A stretch of 34,559 bases of DNA from Candidatus Methylopumilus sp. (lineage in GTDB: Bacteria; Pseudomonadota; Gammaproteobacteria; Burkholderiales; Methylophilaceae), in the NCBI GenBank assembly GCA_026399645.1, contig JAPLQN010000014.1:1-34559 (forward strand), given 5' to 3'. The translations under genes and the position numbers were made by a program. The notes under the pieces were generated by a model. The model had not been told where the DNA came from. It did not search any database and saw only the letters and a program-made list of their open reading frames with translations. Shown here in pieces: positions 1 through 9,359 of the stretch. The stretch's first letter is position 1. Each line of letters starts with the position of its first letter.

Positions 1-56
1 ATATTTTCGCTAACATACTGTAAGGCTTGGTGCGCGACTAATTCTTTATCATTCAT
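1..56 (-). CDS. rpiA: 5' fragment of a gene resembling ribose-5-phosphate isomerase A
   Basis: Only the first 18 codons are in the window; the rest lies beyond position 1. The reading starts MNDKELVAHQALQYVSEN. This fits the N-terminal helix of RpiA proteins (an acidic 'DEL' segment followed by AAL-YV), which precedes the GVGTGST phosphate loop. A good ribosome binding site (GAGAGGG) lies a few bases upstream of the start on the minus strand, which supports a real gene start. RpiA would interconvert ribose-5-phosphate and ribulose-5-phosphate in the cytoplasm. The gene is divergent from mfd. The identification rests on a very short stretch and could be wrong; the presence of a gene start is more certain than its name. 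Confidence 0.45.
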   Translation of the reverse strand, partial: MNDKELVAHQALQYVSEN

Positions 57-91
57 GACATTCCCTCTCAATGAATATTAGCTTTAAAGCT

Positions 92-97
92 TATAAT
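92..97 (+). promoter_or_regulatory. possible -10 element for mfd
   Basis: A perfect TATAAT lies at 92-97, 19 bases before the ATG at 116. No good -35 is visible at the standard distance. It matters mainly because it argues against the upstream ATG at 71 as the mfd start, since a promoter and leader would then sit inside the coding region. Weak evidence in an AT-rich genome. Confidence 0.25.
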
Positions 98-115
98 ATT
101 GCTAATTATTTATAC

Positions 116-3100
116 ATGCAATATATGCCATTAGAAGCAAATTATCAAAGTAAACAATCACTATCGACAGCTGAAATTGATGGCTCTGATAGCTATTCTC
201 TCGTTAAATATATTCATGATGAAATTGTTAAAAGTAAAAAGTCTTTAGCAATTTTTACGGAGACAGCATTCGAAGCAAGACGCCTTATGGAAGAGATGCT
301 TTGGTTTAGCCCGGATTTAAAAATTAATTTGCTGCCCGATTGGGAGACTCTTCCTTACGATTACTTTTCACCCCACCCAGATCTAATCTCAGAAAGACTT
401 CTAACTCTTTACCAAGTCACTCAGAAAAGTTTTGATGTGGTTATTATTCCTGTGACCACAGCACTTCACTTATTACCTCCTAAAAGTTATATACAACAAT
501 TTAGCTTTCATTTTAGTAAAGGGCAAAAAGTTGATATTGAAGCTTTTAAAAACCAATTAACATTAAATGGATATATGAACGTGGTTCGTGTCATGGCCCC
601 AGGAGAATTTTCAGTGAGAGGAAGTCTCATTGATTTGTTTCCTATGGGCAGCATTGTGCCGTACCGCTTGGATTTCTTTGATGACGAGATTGATTCAATT
701 CGAACATTTGATGTAGACACACAAAGAACTCTTTACCCAGTCAATGAAATTAAACTACTCCCGGCCCGTGAATGTCCGATGGATGAAAAGTCTATTAGTA
801 CATTTCGACAAAATTATCGAGAGCATTTTGAGGGTGACCCCTCTCGCTCCTCAGTTTACAAAGACATCAGCAAAGGTATCCCTATTGGAGGCATTGAATG
901 GTACATGCCGTTATTTTTTGAAGAAATGAGTGATATTTTTAGTTATTTCTCAGACAATACGATTATTTATAAGCACGGTAATCTTGACTTGGCTTGTAGT
1001 CATTTTTGGCATGAAACTGAAAAACGTTTTCGATTGTTTGCTTATGATGCTGAGAGACCAATTTTAGAACCTCAAAATCTTTTAATTAAGCCAGATCAAT
1101 TTTTTAAATCCATTAATTCATATAAGAAGTTCGATTTAAAACGCACAGAAGGATATGAAAAAATTCCTGACATATCTATTGATCGGAAAAATATTCAGCC
1201 TTTATCAAAGCTTGATAATTTTATTACAGACAATCCTAAAAGAGTTTTTATATTAACGGATAGCTTGGGTCGTCGAGAAACAGTTTCTGAACTTCTGAAG
1301 TTGGCTGGTATTAAGTTTAAAGCAACAGATAATTGGTCTTCAGCTGGTGATATTAGTGATCAAGTAGTTTTGACTGTTAGCCCACTTCATCAAGGCTATA
1401 TTTCATCTCAGCATATTGTTATTACAGAATCTGAGCTTTATGTAAATACTGTCCGCCAAGTAAGAAGACGTCATCGAGATAAGAATTTCTCAACGGATGC
1501 CATGGTGCGTGACTTATCAGAATTAAAAGAAGGTGACCCTATTGTCCATGAACAATATGGCGTAGGTCGATTTAAAGGATTATTTAATCTAGATTTTGGT
1601 GAAGGAGAGAGTGAATTCGTACTCTTGCAGTATTTTGGTGAAGATAAACTTTATGTACCTGTATCCAATCTAGACCTCATCTCTCGATACTCGGGAGGAC
1701 CAGCTGAAACTGCTCCCTTACACAGGCTCGGTTCAGACCAATGGGATAAGGCGAAGAAAAAAGCCTTAAGACAAATTCATGATACTGCTGCTGACCTCTT
1801 GAACATTTATTCGCAGCGCTCCATTAAAAAAGGCTATGCCTTCAAAATTAATTTACAAGATTATGAGAGATTCACCGATGGATTCCCATTTGAGGAGACC
1901 GATGACCAATTAACTGCAATTAATGCTGTCATTACTGATATGGAATCTCAAAAGCCGATGGATCGTCTTATATGTGGTGATGTGGGATTCGGCAAGACAG
2001 AAGTTGCATTAAGAGCAGCATTTATAGCAGCTAATGATGGAAAGCAAGTTGCTATATTAGTCCCGACAACACTTCTTGCTGAACAGCATTACAATAATTT
2101 TATGGACCGTTTTTCAGATTCTCCTATCAAGATTGCAGAAATTTCTCGTTTTAAATCGAAAAAAGAACAAGCTGAGTCGCTTGTAAAATTAGCTAATGGT
2201 GAAATTGATATTATCATTGGCACACATAGACTCATTCAAAACGACATTAAATTTAAAAATTTAGGGCTGATTATTATTGATGAGGAGCACCGTTTTGGTG
2301 TGCGCCAAAAAGAATTACTTAAATCTATGCGAGCTGAAGTGGATGTATTAACACTTACAGCAACTCCAATTCCTCGAACGCTATCTATGGCCATGGAAGG
2401 TTTACGAGAGTTTTCTATTATTTCTACCCCACCACAAAAACGTTTATCGATTAAAACATTCGTGAATAACTATTCAGAAGGCATCATTCGTGAAGCAGTT
2501 CTTAGAGAATTTAATCGAGGTGGTCAGGTGTATTTCTTACATAACGATGTTGACACGATCACTTCGATAAAGGAAAAATTAGAAAAATTGATACCTGAAG
2601 GAGTCATTGAGATTGCCCACGGGCAGATGAGAGAGCGAGAGCTTGAAAGAGTCATGCATGATTTTTATCAACAAAAGGCAAATATTTTACTGTGTACAAC
2701 AATTATTGAAACAGGCATTGATATTCCATCAGCCAATACAATCATTATGAATCGTGCAGACATGTTTGGACTAGCTCAGCTTCATCAGTTAAGAGGTCGG
2801 GTGGGAAGATCTCACCATCAAGCATATGCATATTTACTTGTTGATCCAGATAGGAAAATCAGCAATCACGCTCAAAAACGATTGGAAGCTATTCAGCTTC
2901 TTGAGGATTTAGGTGCAGGATATTATCTTGCTATTCATGATTTGGAGATTCGAGGAGCAGGGGAGTTGCTAGGTGACAATCAAAGTGGGCAAATGCATGA
3001 AATTGGATTCAATTTATATGTAGAAATGCTTAATTATGCTGTTAAGCAGCTGAAAATTGGCAAAAAACTAAGTCTTGATACCCCGCTTCAAAAAAATACA

Positions 3101-3532
3101 GAAATTAATCTTCATACGCCAGCCATTATTACTTATGCTTATTGTGGTGATATCAATGAAAGGCTTGTGCTCTATAAGCGCTTGTCAGGACTTAGTCAGG
3201 ATGAGCAGTTAATGGAAATGAAAGAAGAGCTGATAGATCGTTTTGGTCTGATGCCAGAACAAACACAATCCCTAATTTCTTTTCACGACTTAAGAATTTT
3301 TATTCAACATCTTGATATTAAAAAAATAGATGCGAGTGATGTTTCAATTCAAATTACATTTGCTAGTGATAGTAAAATTGACCCGCTGAAGCTTATTAAA
3401 ATCCTAAGCGAAGATAAGCGTTGCCGAATGAATGGACCAGATAAAATTAAAATTTCCGTTACTCTTTCTGATATCTTAGAGCGCGTAAAATTTATAAAAG
3501 ATTTCTTGGGTAAAATATTCTTATCTAAATAA
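116..3532 (+). CDS. mfd: transcription-repair coupling factor Mfd
   Basis: Mfd is an ATP-driven DNA translocase that removes RNA polymerase stalled at lesions and recruits UvrA for nucleotide excision repair. Numbered from the ATG at 116 (1138 aa; E. coli Mfd is 1148), the UvrB-like N-terminal module includes DWETLPYD at about 75-82. The CarD-like RNA polymerase interaction domain is near 466-540 (VHEQYGVGRF at 477). Walker A GDVGFGKT is at 621-628, the DEEH box at 722-725 and QLRGRVGRS (motif VI) at 891-899. A C-terminal TRCF domain follows. The frame is open back to an ATG at 71. I prefer 116 (or 125) because similarity to Mfd begins there and because starting at 71 would leave only 14 bases between two divergent genes. 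None of these starts has a clear Shine-Dalgarno. The gene converges on the AddA-like gene with a 52-base gap that holds no convincing terminator. Confidence 0.95.
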   Translation: MQYMPLEANYQSKQSLSTAEIDGSDSYSLVKYIHDEIVKSKKSLAIFTETAFEARRLMEEMLWFSPDLKINLLPDWETLPYDYFSPHPDLISERLLTLYQVTQKSFDVVIIPVTTALHLLPPKSYIQQFSFHFSKGQKVDIEAFKNQLTLNGYMNVVRVMAPGEFSVRGSLIDLFPMGSIVPYRLDFFDDEIDSIRTFDVDTQRTLYPVNEIKLLPARECPMDEKSISTFRQNYREHFEGDPSRSSVYKDISKGIPIGGIEWYMPLFFEEMSDIFSYFSDNTIIYKHGNLDLACSHFWHETEKRFRLFAYDAERPILEPQNLLIKPDQFFKSINSYKKFDLKRTEGYEKIPDISIDRKNIQPLSKLDNFITDNPKRVFILTDSLGRRETVSELLKLAGIKFKATDNWSSAGDISDQVVLTVSPLHQGYISSQHIVITESELYVNTVRQVRRRHRDKNFSTDAMVRDLSELKEGDPIVHEQYGVGRFKGLFNLDFGEGESEFVLLQYFGEDKLYVPVSNLDLISRYSGGPAETAPLHRLGSDQWDKAKKKALRQIHDTAADLLNIYSQRSIKKGYAFKINLQDYERFTDGFPFEETDDQLTAINAVITDMESQKPMDRLICGDVGFGKTEVALRAAFIAANDGKQVAILVPTTLLAEQHYNNFMDRFSDSPIKIAEISRFKSKKEQAESLVKLANGEIDIIIGTHRLIQNDIKFKNLGLIIIDEEHRFGVRQKELLKSMRAEVDVLTLTATPIPRTLSMAMEGLREFSIISTPPQKRLSIKTFVNNYSEGIIREAVLREFNRGGQVYFLHNDVDTITSIKEKLEKLIPEGVIEIAHGQMRERELERVMHDFYQQKANILLCTTIIETGIDIPSANTIIMNRADMFGLAQLHQLRGRVGRSHHQAYAYLLVDPDRKISNHAQKRLEAIQLLEDLGAGYYLAIHDLEIRGAGELLGDNQSGQMHEIGFNLYVEMLNYAVKQLKIGKKLSLDTPLQKNTEINLHTPAIITYAYCGDINERLVLYKRLSGLSQDEQLMEMKEELIDRFGLMPEQTQSLISFHDLRIFIQHLDIKKIDASDVSIQITFASDSKIDPLKLIKILSEDKRCRMNGPDKIKISVTLSDILERVKFIKDFLGKIFLSK

Positions 3533-3584
3533 CTATAAAGATTAGAAGAATGATTTCGTCTTAGCTGACTTATCAGAATTACTA

Positions 3585-6230
3585 TTAATCTAACTTCAAT
3601 CGCATGAGCTTTGGAACAAATTCCTCGATCTTGCTCTTCAAAGTGCCTATCTCAATATTTTCTATGGGTTTTTTCTCATAAAAATTATTGCCGTAAATAT
3701 CCCAAAGCATTGATAAAAATGTATTTGAAGCAGGTTTTATTTCATCTTTATGTATAACTGACCCAACAAGATGAAGCTTTACTTTTGCTCTTGTCATTGC
3801 AACATAAAGAAGCCTTTTTAATTCATTTTCTTCCCTATTTTTCTCTATACCATGAATTAAGTCATGCAAATGAGGTGATTTATTATCAGGCTCACTAAAT
3901 GCTGTGACGTCGTATAAATAGTTATTCTGAGTAAATGTATCAGACATAATCATTTTTTTATCAGACGCTCGTGTTGTTGAATTCAATGACGGAATAATGA
4001 CTACATCGAATTCGAGGCCTTTAGCTTTATGGATTGTAAAAAATTGAATACGCTCTTCAGCTGAAGGAATATCAGATAAATACGTTTTTGTAATTTGATG
4101 CTCTACTAGTTCAAAGTCGATTGCTATAGGCGAGCTTGATGTTTGAAGTATGTCAAAAAATTTATTAATGTCTACAATATCGTTAGGGTTATGAAGGCAT
4201 AGTTCACCACCTAAATTCATCCAAACTGATTCTACAAGTCTTCTAATGTGAGTTTTGCTTTGATTCTCAAATGCATTTTTTAGGATATCGATGAGCCGTT
4301 GAATTCTTTTTCTTCCGTCAGAGGAAATTTCATTCATTTTATTTTGATCTTGAATAATTTCCCATACTGTTGAGTTGTGGTCATTTTGAAATAGTAGGGC
4401 TAGGTCATTCAGCATAACCCCACACCAAGGCGCTCGAAGAATTGCAAGCCAATGAATCCGGTCACTTAAGTCAAGCATGGCGTAACTTAAGGAAAGAATA
4501 TCCTGAATAGATTGATGCTTATCTAAAGCATCAATTTCTACTGCGTTAAACCTTAGATTAGGTTTGAATTTTCTAATGTAATTAATTAATTCAGAGAGAT
4601 GACTTCTTGATCTTGTGAGAATGGCAATTTTTTCATTTTCATGAAATGTATCAATAAGATTACATACATATTTTGCCTCTTCGGTATCAATATCAATATT
4701 TTCAGTGAATGTTAATGCATGAAATTTGAACTCACTTATATTAAAGTCATTTACTTTCTTTGCGGATACAAAAGGTTTGTAAGATACAGCGCCTTCTTGA
4801 GTTGAATCTTCTTTTGGTAGTATATTTTCAAATATCTGATTTATCTCATTCACAATAAGAGAAGAAGACCGGTAATTATCTTTAAGTCGTATGGTCTCTA
4901 AGGGAATTGTATTAAAACCATTTTTTTTAGCCTCAATAAAGATACTCACATCAGCTTCCCTAAATTTATATATAGATTGCATAGGGTCGCCTACACAGAA
5001 AACGGTTTTTTGTGCTTCAGGTATCCAGCCATCCACAATTTTCTTTAAGAAATTAAAATGACTTCTGCTTGTATCTTGAAATTCATCGATAAGTAAGTGA
5101 GATATTTTGTAATCCAAAGATAATAAAAGATCGCTTGCCGCATCGTTTTTACCAAGCGCCTCATTCGCGATCTCTATGATCTCAATAAAATCGACAGTAT
5201 TTCGTTGCCTAAATAGCTGCCGGAGTTTCTTTTCACATTGCAGTAGAACATTTGAGATAGATTTTAGTTTTAAGGCGTATATTTCATTGATAGGTTCTGG
5301 AATAGTCTTGATGGCTAATAAAAAGTCGATATTTGGGAGATTTCGACATTTATTTTTATAGACTTCTCCTTCATCATCATTCCTAAATCCTTCTCGGACT
5401 GAAATGTTTTCTCGCCTGGTATTTTTATCTGTAAATAAGATTTTTGTGATCGTTTGCCATAAAGTGATTTCTTCTGTATCAAAATTAAAACTTCTTTTAT
5501 TTTCTAGTTTTATGTCTTCTCTAAGATTTACACTTTCTAAGTAGTAAAGAATTTCTATAAGATCATTTAGCTGATCTTGATTGAGTACAGCATTAATTTT
5601 TTGATAGATGGGCTGTATCAAATGTTCAAGGTAAGCATTGCCTTCGTCGATAATTTGCTTGTTTGCTTTTTGGGCAAGCGTATGACATCGGTATTTCCAC
5701 TGATCTCGAATTGACATCATCGCCACTAAACGGCGATTAATCTTTTCATATTCATTGTCATAATGAGTAAAGACAACTTTAATATCTTCGATGCTATCTT
5801 TAGCCTGTAAAGTTTGTTTAACTGACTCTTCATAGAATTTTTCAGGTGTATCGGTAATATTAGGCTTTTGCCCCATTTTGCTTAATACAGGAATTTGACT
5901 GACCACATTAAGACAGAACTTATCAATAGTCATGACTTTAAGTCGTGAGATATTATGTTCAATATCCCAGCCTTTTTCTTCCGAGCGCTTTAGAATTGTT
6001 TGAGCAAAAGGACTTTGACTTTCTTTAATTCGCTCTATGATCCTAGCTTTCATTTCTGAAGCTGCTTTCTTTGTGAAAGTTATCGCTACAATCTCTTCGG
6101 GTGCATCAACAACGGTAAGCAGTTTTAAATACCGATCAGTAAGTAAGCTTGTTTTTCCAGAGCCCGCCGGCGCCTCTACAATAAATGAGCTTAAATGAAG
6201 CGCTTTCTCTCTTAATTCGGAGTCATTCAT
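3585..6230 (-). CDS. AddA/UvrD-type superfamily 1 helicase, lacking a C-terminal nuclease domain
   Basis: An SF1A DNA helicase of 881 aa, expected to unwind double-strand break ends together with the nuclease encoded just upstream. Visible motifs are Walker A APAGSGKT (20-27), motif Ia TFTKKAASEM (51-60), Walker B LLIDEFQDTS (379-388) and motif III VGDPMQSIYKF (413-423). They continue with NYRSS (452-456), motif V IHKAKGLEFD (733-742) and motif VI LLYVAMTRAK (807-816). Only about 65 residues follow motif VI. AddA and RecB carry a RecB-family nuclease domain there, so this protein is helicase-only. Its start codon overlaps the stop of the AddB-like gene in an ATGA, so the two are translationally coupled. 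In many proteobacteria such a helicase is paired with the 'probable DNA repair protein' family of AddB relatives, which I recall as TIGR03623. A plain UvrD is unlikely given the partner and the long insertions. Confidence 0.85.
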   Translation of the reverse strand: MNDSELREKALHLSSFIVEAPAGSGKTSLLTDRYLKLLTVVDAPEEIVAITFTKKAASEMKARIIERIKESQSPFAQTILKRSEEKGWDIEHNISRLKVMTIDKFCLNVVSQIPVLSKMGQKPNITDTPEKFYEESVKQTLQAKDSIEDIKVVFTHYDNEYEKINRRLVAMMSIRDQWKYRCHTLAQKANKQIIDEGNAYLEHLIQPIYQKINAVLNQDQLNDLIEILYYLESVNLREDIKLENKRSFNFDTEEITLWQTITKILFTDKNTRRENISVREGFRNDDEGEVYKNKCRNLPNIDFLLAIKTIPEPINEIYALKLKSISNVLLQCEKKLRQLFRQRNTVDFIEIIEIANEALGKNDAASDLLLSLDYKISHLLIDEFQDTSRSHFNFLKKIVDGWIPEAQKTVFCVGDPMQSIYKFREADVSIFIEAKKNGFNTIPLETIRLKDNYRSSSLIVNEINQIFENILPKEDSTQEGAVSYKPFVSAKKVNDFNISEFKFHALTFTENIDIDTEEAKYVCNLIDTFHENEKIAILTRSRSHLSELINYIRKFKPNLRFNAVEIDALDKHQSIQDILSLSYAMLDLSDRIHWLAILRAPWCGVMLNDLALLFQNDHNSTVWEIIQDQNKMNEISSDGRKRIQRLIDILKNAFENQSKTHIRRLVESVWMNLGGELCLHNPNDIVDINKFFDILQTSSSPIAIDFELVEHQITKTYLSDIPSAEERIQFFTIHKAKGLEFDVVIIPSLNSTTRASDKKMIMSDTFTQNNYLYDVTAFSEPDNKSPHLHDLIHGIEKNREENELKRLLYVAMTRAKVKLHLVGSVIHKDEIKPASNTFLSMLWDIYGNNFYEKKPIENIEIGTLKSKIEEFVPKLMRLKLD

Positions 6231-8830
6231 TGTTTGTTTTGCTCGAATTGTAATGTTCGCTCAGGAAGCCTTAGGATAGATTTAACATGACAGTAAGCCA
6301 TGTCTTTTTCACGTGCAAATCTAACAGTTGCTTCACCCATTTCGTAGCTTTGAACTGCATCACTAATGCGACACTTCCAAAAGGCGAGTAATTCATCCCA
6401 AGATTGGTATTGGCTAGAGCAGGAAGCATCCTTTATACCTTTAAGAACCGCCATATCTCGACCGATGCCAATCCATTGCGGTTTTGGTGTGTTGATAATA
6501 CCAATAGTAATTGCATCAATAGGTTTATCTGAAGCATAGAGGGCATAGAAGGGCATTTGAAGCTCTCCATAAGCATTGAGAAACCACTCGTTTAAGGTTT
6601 TTGTTGCCCCAGACTTGTAATCAATAACAATCGTGTTCTGATTAACTTCATCAATACGGTCAATCTTGATATTAAAGTTAAGATAACTTATATGGATGGG
6701 TATATTTTTTTCTGTCTCTTTAACTTCAAAGTCGCCTCGTTTTAATTCATATTGAATCCAATTTTCAAGGTAATTTATTAAGCGCATTTCTTCGATATCA
6801 AAAAACTCAGGCAAGATTCTGGGGTACTTTTTCTTTTCAGTTGAAATATTCTTATGTGCAATATCTTTTATTTTCTTTAAGAGTTCATTTTTGCTTAAAG
6901 CGCTTACTAGAAACGATGACTTATATTCCATCCAAAATTGTTCCAAGGTCTTATGGAAGAGATTTCCGCGAAGCCTAGTCGTTAAATTTTCTTCATCATC
7001 ATCTTCTAATTGTTTGGCACCAAGTCTAAATTCATAGAATGCCCAGGCAGGGCAGATGGACTGTGCTTCAAGTAGTTTAATTCCTGATTTTACAGTCTGT
7101 TCAACGTCAATTTTAATTGATGTATTATCTTCAATATATTCTATAACATCATGATTAAATGCATTTTTTTTATAATAAAAATTCATATCTTCATGTGATT
7201 TCGAAGATATGAAAGTGTATAAAATAGGTGACGGAAAGATCTCTTCTTCACCCATTTTTTTAGCGTAAGAGAGTGTTACCAAGGCTGATGTATGAGTAAA
7301 TTTGTCTAAAATATTTGTGGCATGCAAATGACGTTTTTCATGAGTATTGATATGGCAATCATGCTGAATTTTGATAGGGATAAATGGATTATATTGATGA
7401 GGTGCAGGCCAATTATGTTCATTCAAATTCATAATCCACGTTGCATCATAAATTTCATAAGTTGTTTCATGAAAGCCTAGAATATCAATTTTAAAATTAC
7501 CCTCGTGCTGATGATGATGGGTAGTTTTTTTGAGGTAATACTGAAGTGTGTCCAACATATCTTGAATAGATATTTCATCAAGGAGATTGTCTAGCGACGA
7601 TAAAGTTTCGGTAATTTTCTTCCACGCCTCATAAATACCTTCTTCATAAAGGTCTTTTGGACTTAAAAGGCATGATTCAATACTCATTAAATACTCATCA
7701 AATGCCTGAATCCATGCAGAAGGGGTTCTTTTCTTTTTCCATTGATGATGTGAGACTTGTATTTGATCTAAATGCTTCTTTAGAGAAGGAATTAAATCAT
7801 TTAATCCCTCTGTCGACTCCAGGATTTCAATAAGTTCGTGAACTGAGACATTGCCCCTTCGTTTTTTCTCTAATTGGTTAATAAGCCTATATCGAAGACA
7901 TAGCTCTTGGTTATCTGACCAACCGTTATGACTCAAGATATTTTTAAGTTCTTTTATATTAAAAAATCCTCGCGCGGCCAGCTCTATTAGCTTTATATTT
8001 AAATAAATGATGGATAAATGAAATAGAGGTGTATTTAAAGAAAACTGATAAATTCTTTTTTCTTGAGATAGGCTTGGAGTAAACGATTTAGGATGAAATG
8101 TTTTGTCAAGTAAGCTTGTAAGGCGGTCTATGATTTGATCAAGCTGGGGCGTAACAATAAGTATTTTTTTATTTAGTTCTATTTGCTTTTTGCACCATTC
8201 AACAACCTCCGCACATTCATGCTCTTCATTAAGAAAAATACGCGACTCTATATAAGGCTCTATTTTGGGCTCTTCAAAAAAAGTCACATCAATTTGAGTT
8301 TTACATGCACCAATAAATGATTCCTCAATAGGTGTTCTAAAGCCAAAATTTACAAAATGAATAGGGTAATCAATAGATATATCTTTATTCGTGATATGTT
8401 CAATTGCAATTTTCATAAGACTATTGAAAGTGATGATTTTTTTATCGCTGCAATATTTTTTAAAAATTAAACGCCAGGCGTTAAAAAATGCATGCTCTTC
8501 GCTGCGCTCTTCACTTTTCAAGGTATTTTCGCCAATAAGAAATTGATCTATGAGACGATTAGCCTGGCTGGCAGTCTCACTTAAGCTTTCAATATTAGAT
8601 AAATCAAATGAAGATTTTTTGTATTGTTTAATGCTGCTTTCCCATAACAACTTTTCTTCAATACCATTAAGAACCCGGTAAGGCATGTTGATGTTTGGAT
8701 GTTTTTTAAAAAGATTATTAATAAAATCATTTAGAGCCATCACTTTTTCTTTTGAGTTAAAGTGTTGGCTTAATTTAAAAGCTTCTTTTGAATTACGGCA
8801 GAGATATATAGGCTTTTGCTCAGAATGCAT
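6227..8830 (-). CDS. AddB-like DNA repair protein with C-terminal PD-(D/E)XK nuclease
   Basis: An 867-aa protein resembling AddB and the related roughly 900-aa 'probable DNA repair protein' family. The N-terminal two thirds correspond to an inactivated helicase-like region: no Walker A lysine motif is evident. The C-terminal part carries RecB/Cas4-type nuclease motifs, GNLFH (622-626), IDRID (723-727), IDYKSG (736-741) and QMPFYAL (758-764). All expected catalytic residues are present (His, Asp, Asp-x-Lys, Gln/Tyr). AddB enzymes usually bracket this domain with four iron-sulphur cysteines. Here the first is present (Cys593 in CPAWAF), but only one Cys (846, AYCHVKS) is in the C-terminal cluster position, where C-x2-C-x5-C is expected. 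It probably cuts DNA in complex with the downstream helicase (ATGA overlap). It is divergent from greB with a 43-base gap. The exact biological substrate is inferred from the family. Confidence 0.8.
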   Translation of the reverse strand: MHSEQKPIYLCRNSKEAFKLSQHFNSKEKVMALNDFINNLFKKHPNINMPYRVLNGIEEKLLWESSIKQYKKSSFDLSNIESLSETASQANRLIDQFLIGENTLKSEERSEEHAFFNAWRLIFKKYCSDKKIITFNSLMKIAIEHITNKDISIDYPIHFVNFGFRTPIEESFIGACKTQIDVTFFEEPKIEPYIESRIFLNEEHECAEVVEWCKKQIELNKKILIVTPQLDQIIDRLTSLLDKTFHPKSFTPSLSQEKRIYQFSLNTPLFHLSIIYLNIKLIELAARGFFNIKELKNILSHNGWSDNQELCLRYRLINQLEKKRRGNVSVHELIEILESTEGLNDLIPSLKKHLDQIQVSHHQWKKKRTPSAWIQAFDEYLMSIESCLLSPKDLYEEGIYEAWKKITETLSSLDNLLDEISIQDMLDTLQYYLKKTTHHHQHEGNFKIDILGFHETTYEIYDATWIMNLNEHNWPAPHQYNPFIPIKIQHDCHINTHEKRHLHATNILDKFTHTSALVTLSYAKKMGEEEIFPSPILYTFISSKSHEDMNFYYKKNAFNHDVIEYIEDNTSIKIDVEQTVKSGIKLLEAQSICPAWAFYEFRLGAKQLEDDDEENLTTRLRGNLFHKTLEQFWMEYKSSFLVSALSKNELLKKIKDIAHKNISTEKKKYPRILPEFFDIEEMRLINYLENWIQYELKRGDFEVKETEKNIPIHISYLNFNIKIDRIDEVNQNTIVIDYKSGATKTLNEWFLNAYGELQMPFYALYASDKPIDAITIGIINTPKPQWIGIGRDMAVLKGIKDASCSSQYQSWDELLAFWKCRISDAVQSYEMGEATVRFAREKDMAYCHVKSILRLPERTLQFEQNKQ

Positions 8831-8873
8831 GCTTCTATTGTAAACTTATCCCCGTTAATTATTATTAAAAAAT

Positions 8874-9359
8874 ATGGCTGAACGCAAAAATTACATTACT
8901 AAACATGGGTATCAGTGCCTAAAAGACGAGCTTGATTTTTTAGTTAAAGTCGATCGCCCTAAAGTAGTAGCAGATGTTTCCTGGGCTGCAAGCAACGGTG
9001 ATCGTAGTGAAAATGGAGATTATATATATGGAAAAAAACGCTTACGTCAGATAGATGCAAGAGCCAAATTCTTATTTGGGCGCATTGATGAGGCTGTGGT
9101 AATTGATCCATCCACACAAGAACAGCAGGACAAGATTTTTTTTGGCGCATGGATCACTCTTCTTAATGAATCAGATGATTCAGAGCGTCATTTTCGCATT
9201 GTAGGACAAGATGAGATTGATACAGAAAAAGGCTTTATTAGTTGGGTGTCGCCTATTGCTAAGGCACTTTTGGGAAAAAACCTAGACGATGAAGTAAAAG
9301 TCGAGACCCCGGGTGGTTTAGTAAATTTTAGAATTATTGATGTGTCATATCATGAGTAA
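8874..9359 (+). CDS. greB: transcription elongation factor GreB
   Basis: GreB (161 aa; usual length about 158-160) enters the secondary channel of backtracked RNA polymerase and stimulates cleavage of the nascent RNA. The coiled-coil tip carries GDRSENGDYIYGKKRLR (42-58) with the acidic residues Asp43 and Glu46. The 'DYIYGKKRLR' wording is the GreB form, whereas GreA has a different sequence after SEN, so I call GreB. A C-terminal FKBP-like domain follows from about residue 85. There is no recognisable Shine-Dalgarno before the ATG at 8874. Its last codons overlap the start of earP (ATG at 9352), suggesting co-translation in a greB-earP unit. The 43-base region shared with the divergent addB-like gene must hold both promoters, but neither is clear by eye. 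Confidence 0.93.
   Translation: MAERKNYITKHGYQCLKDELDFLVKVDRPKVVADVSWAASNGDRSENGDYIYGKKRLRQIDARAKFLFGRIDEAVVIDPSTQEQQDKIFFGAWITLLNESDDSERHFRIVGQDEIDTEKGFISWVSPIAKALLGKNLDDEVKVETPGGLVNFRIIDVSYHE

Noticed and set aside
3533-3584. CTGA/TCAG hairpin between mfd and the helicase gene as a bidirectional terminator
   Set aside because: The stem is only four base pairs and is not followed by a T-run; too weak to call.
8831-8873. TTGTAA/ATTATT as a greB promoter
   Set aside because: The -10 match is poor and would leave only seven bases to the ATG; not distinguishable from AT-rich background.
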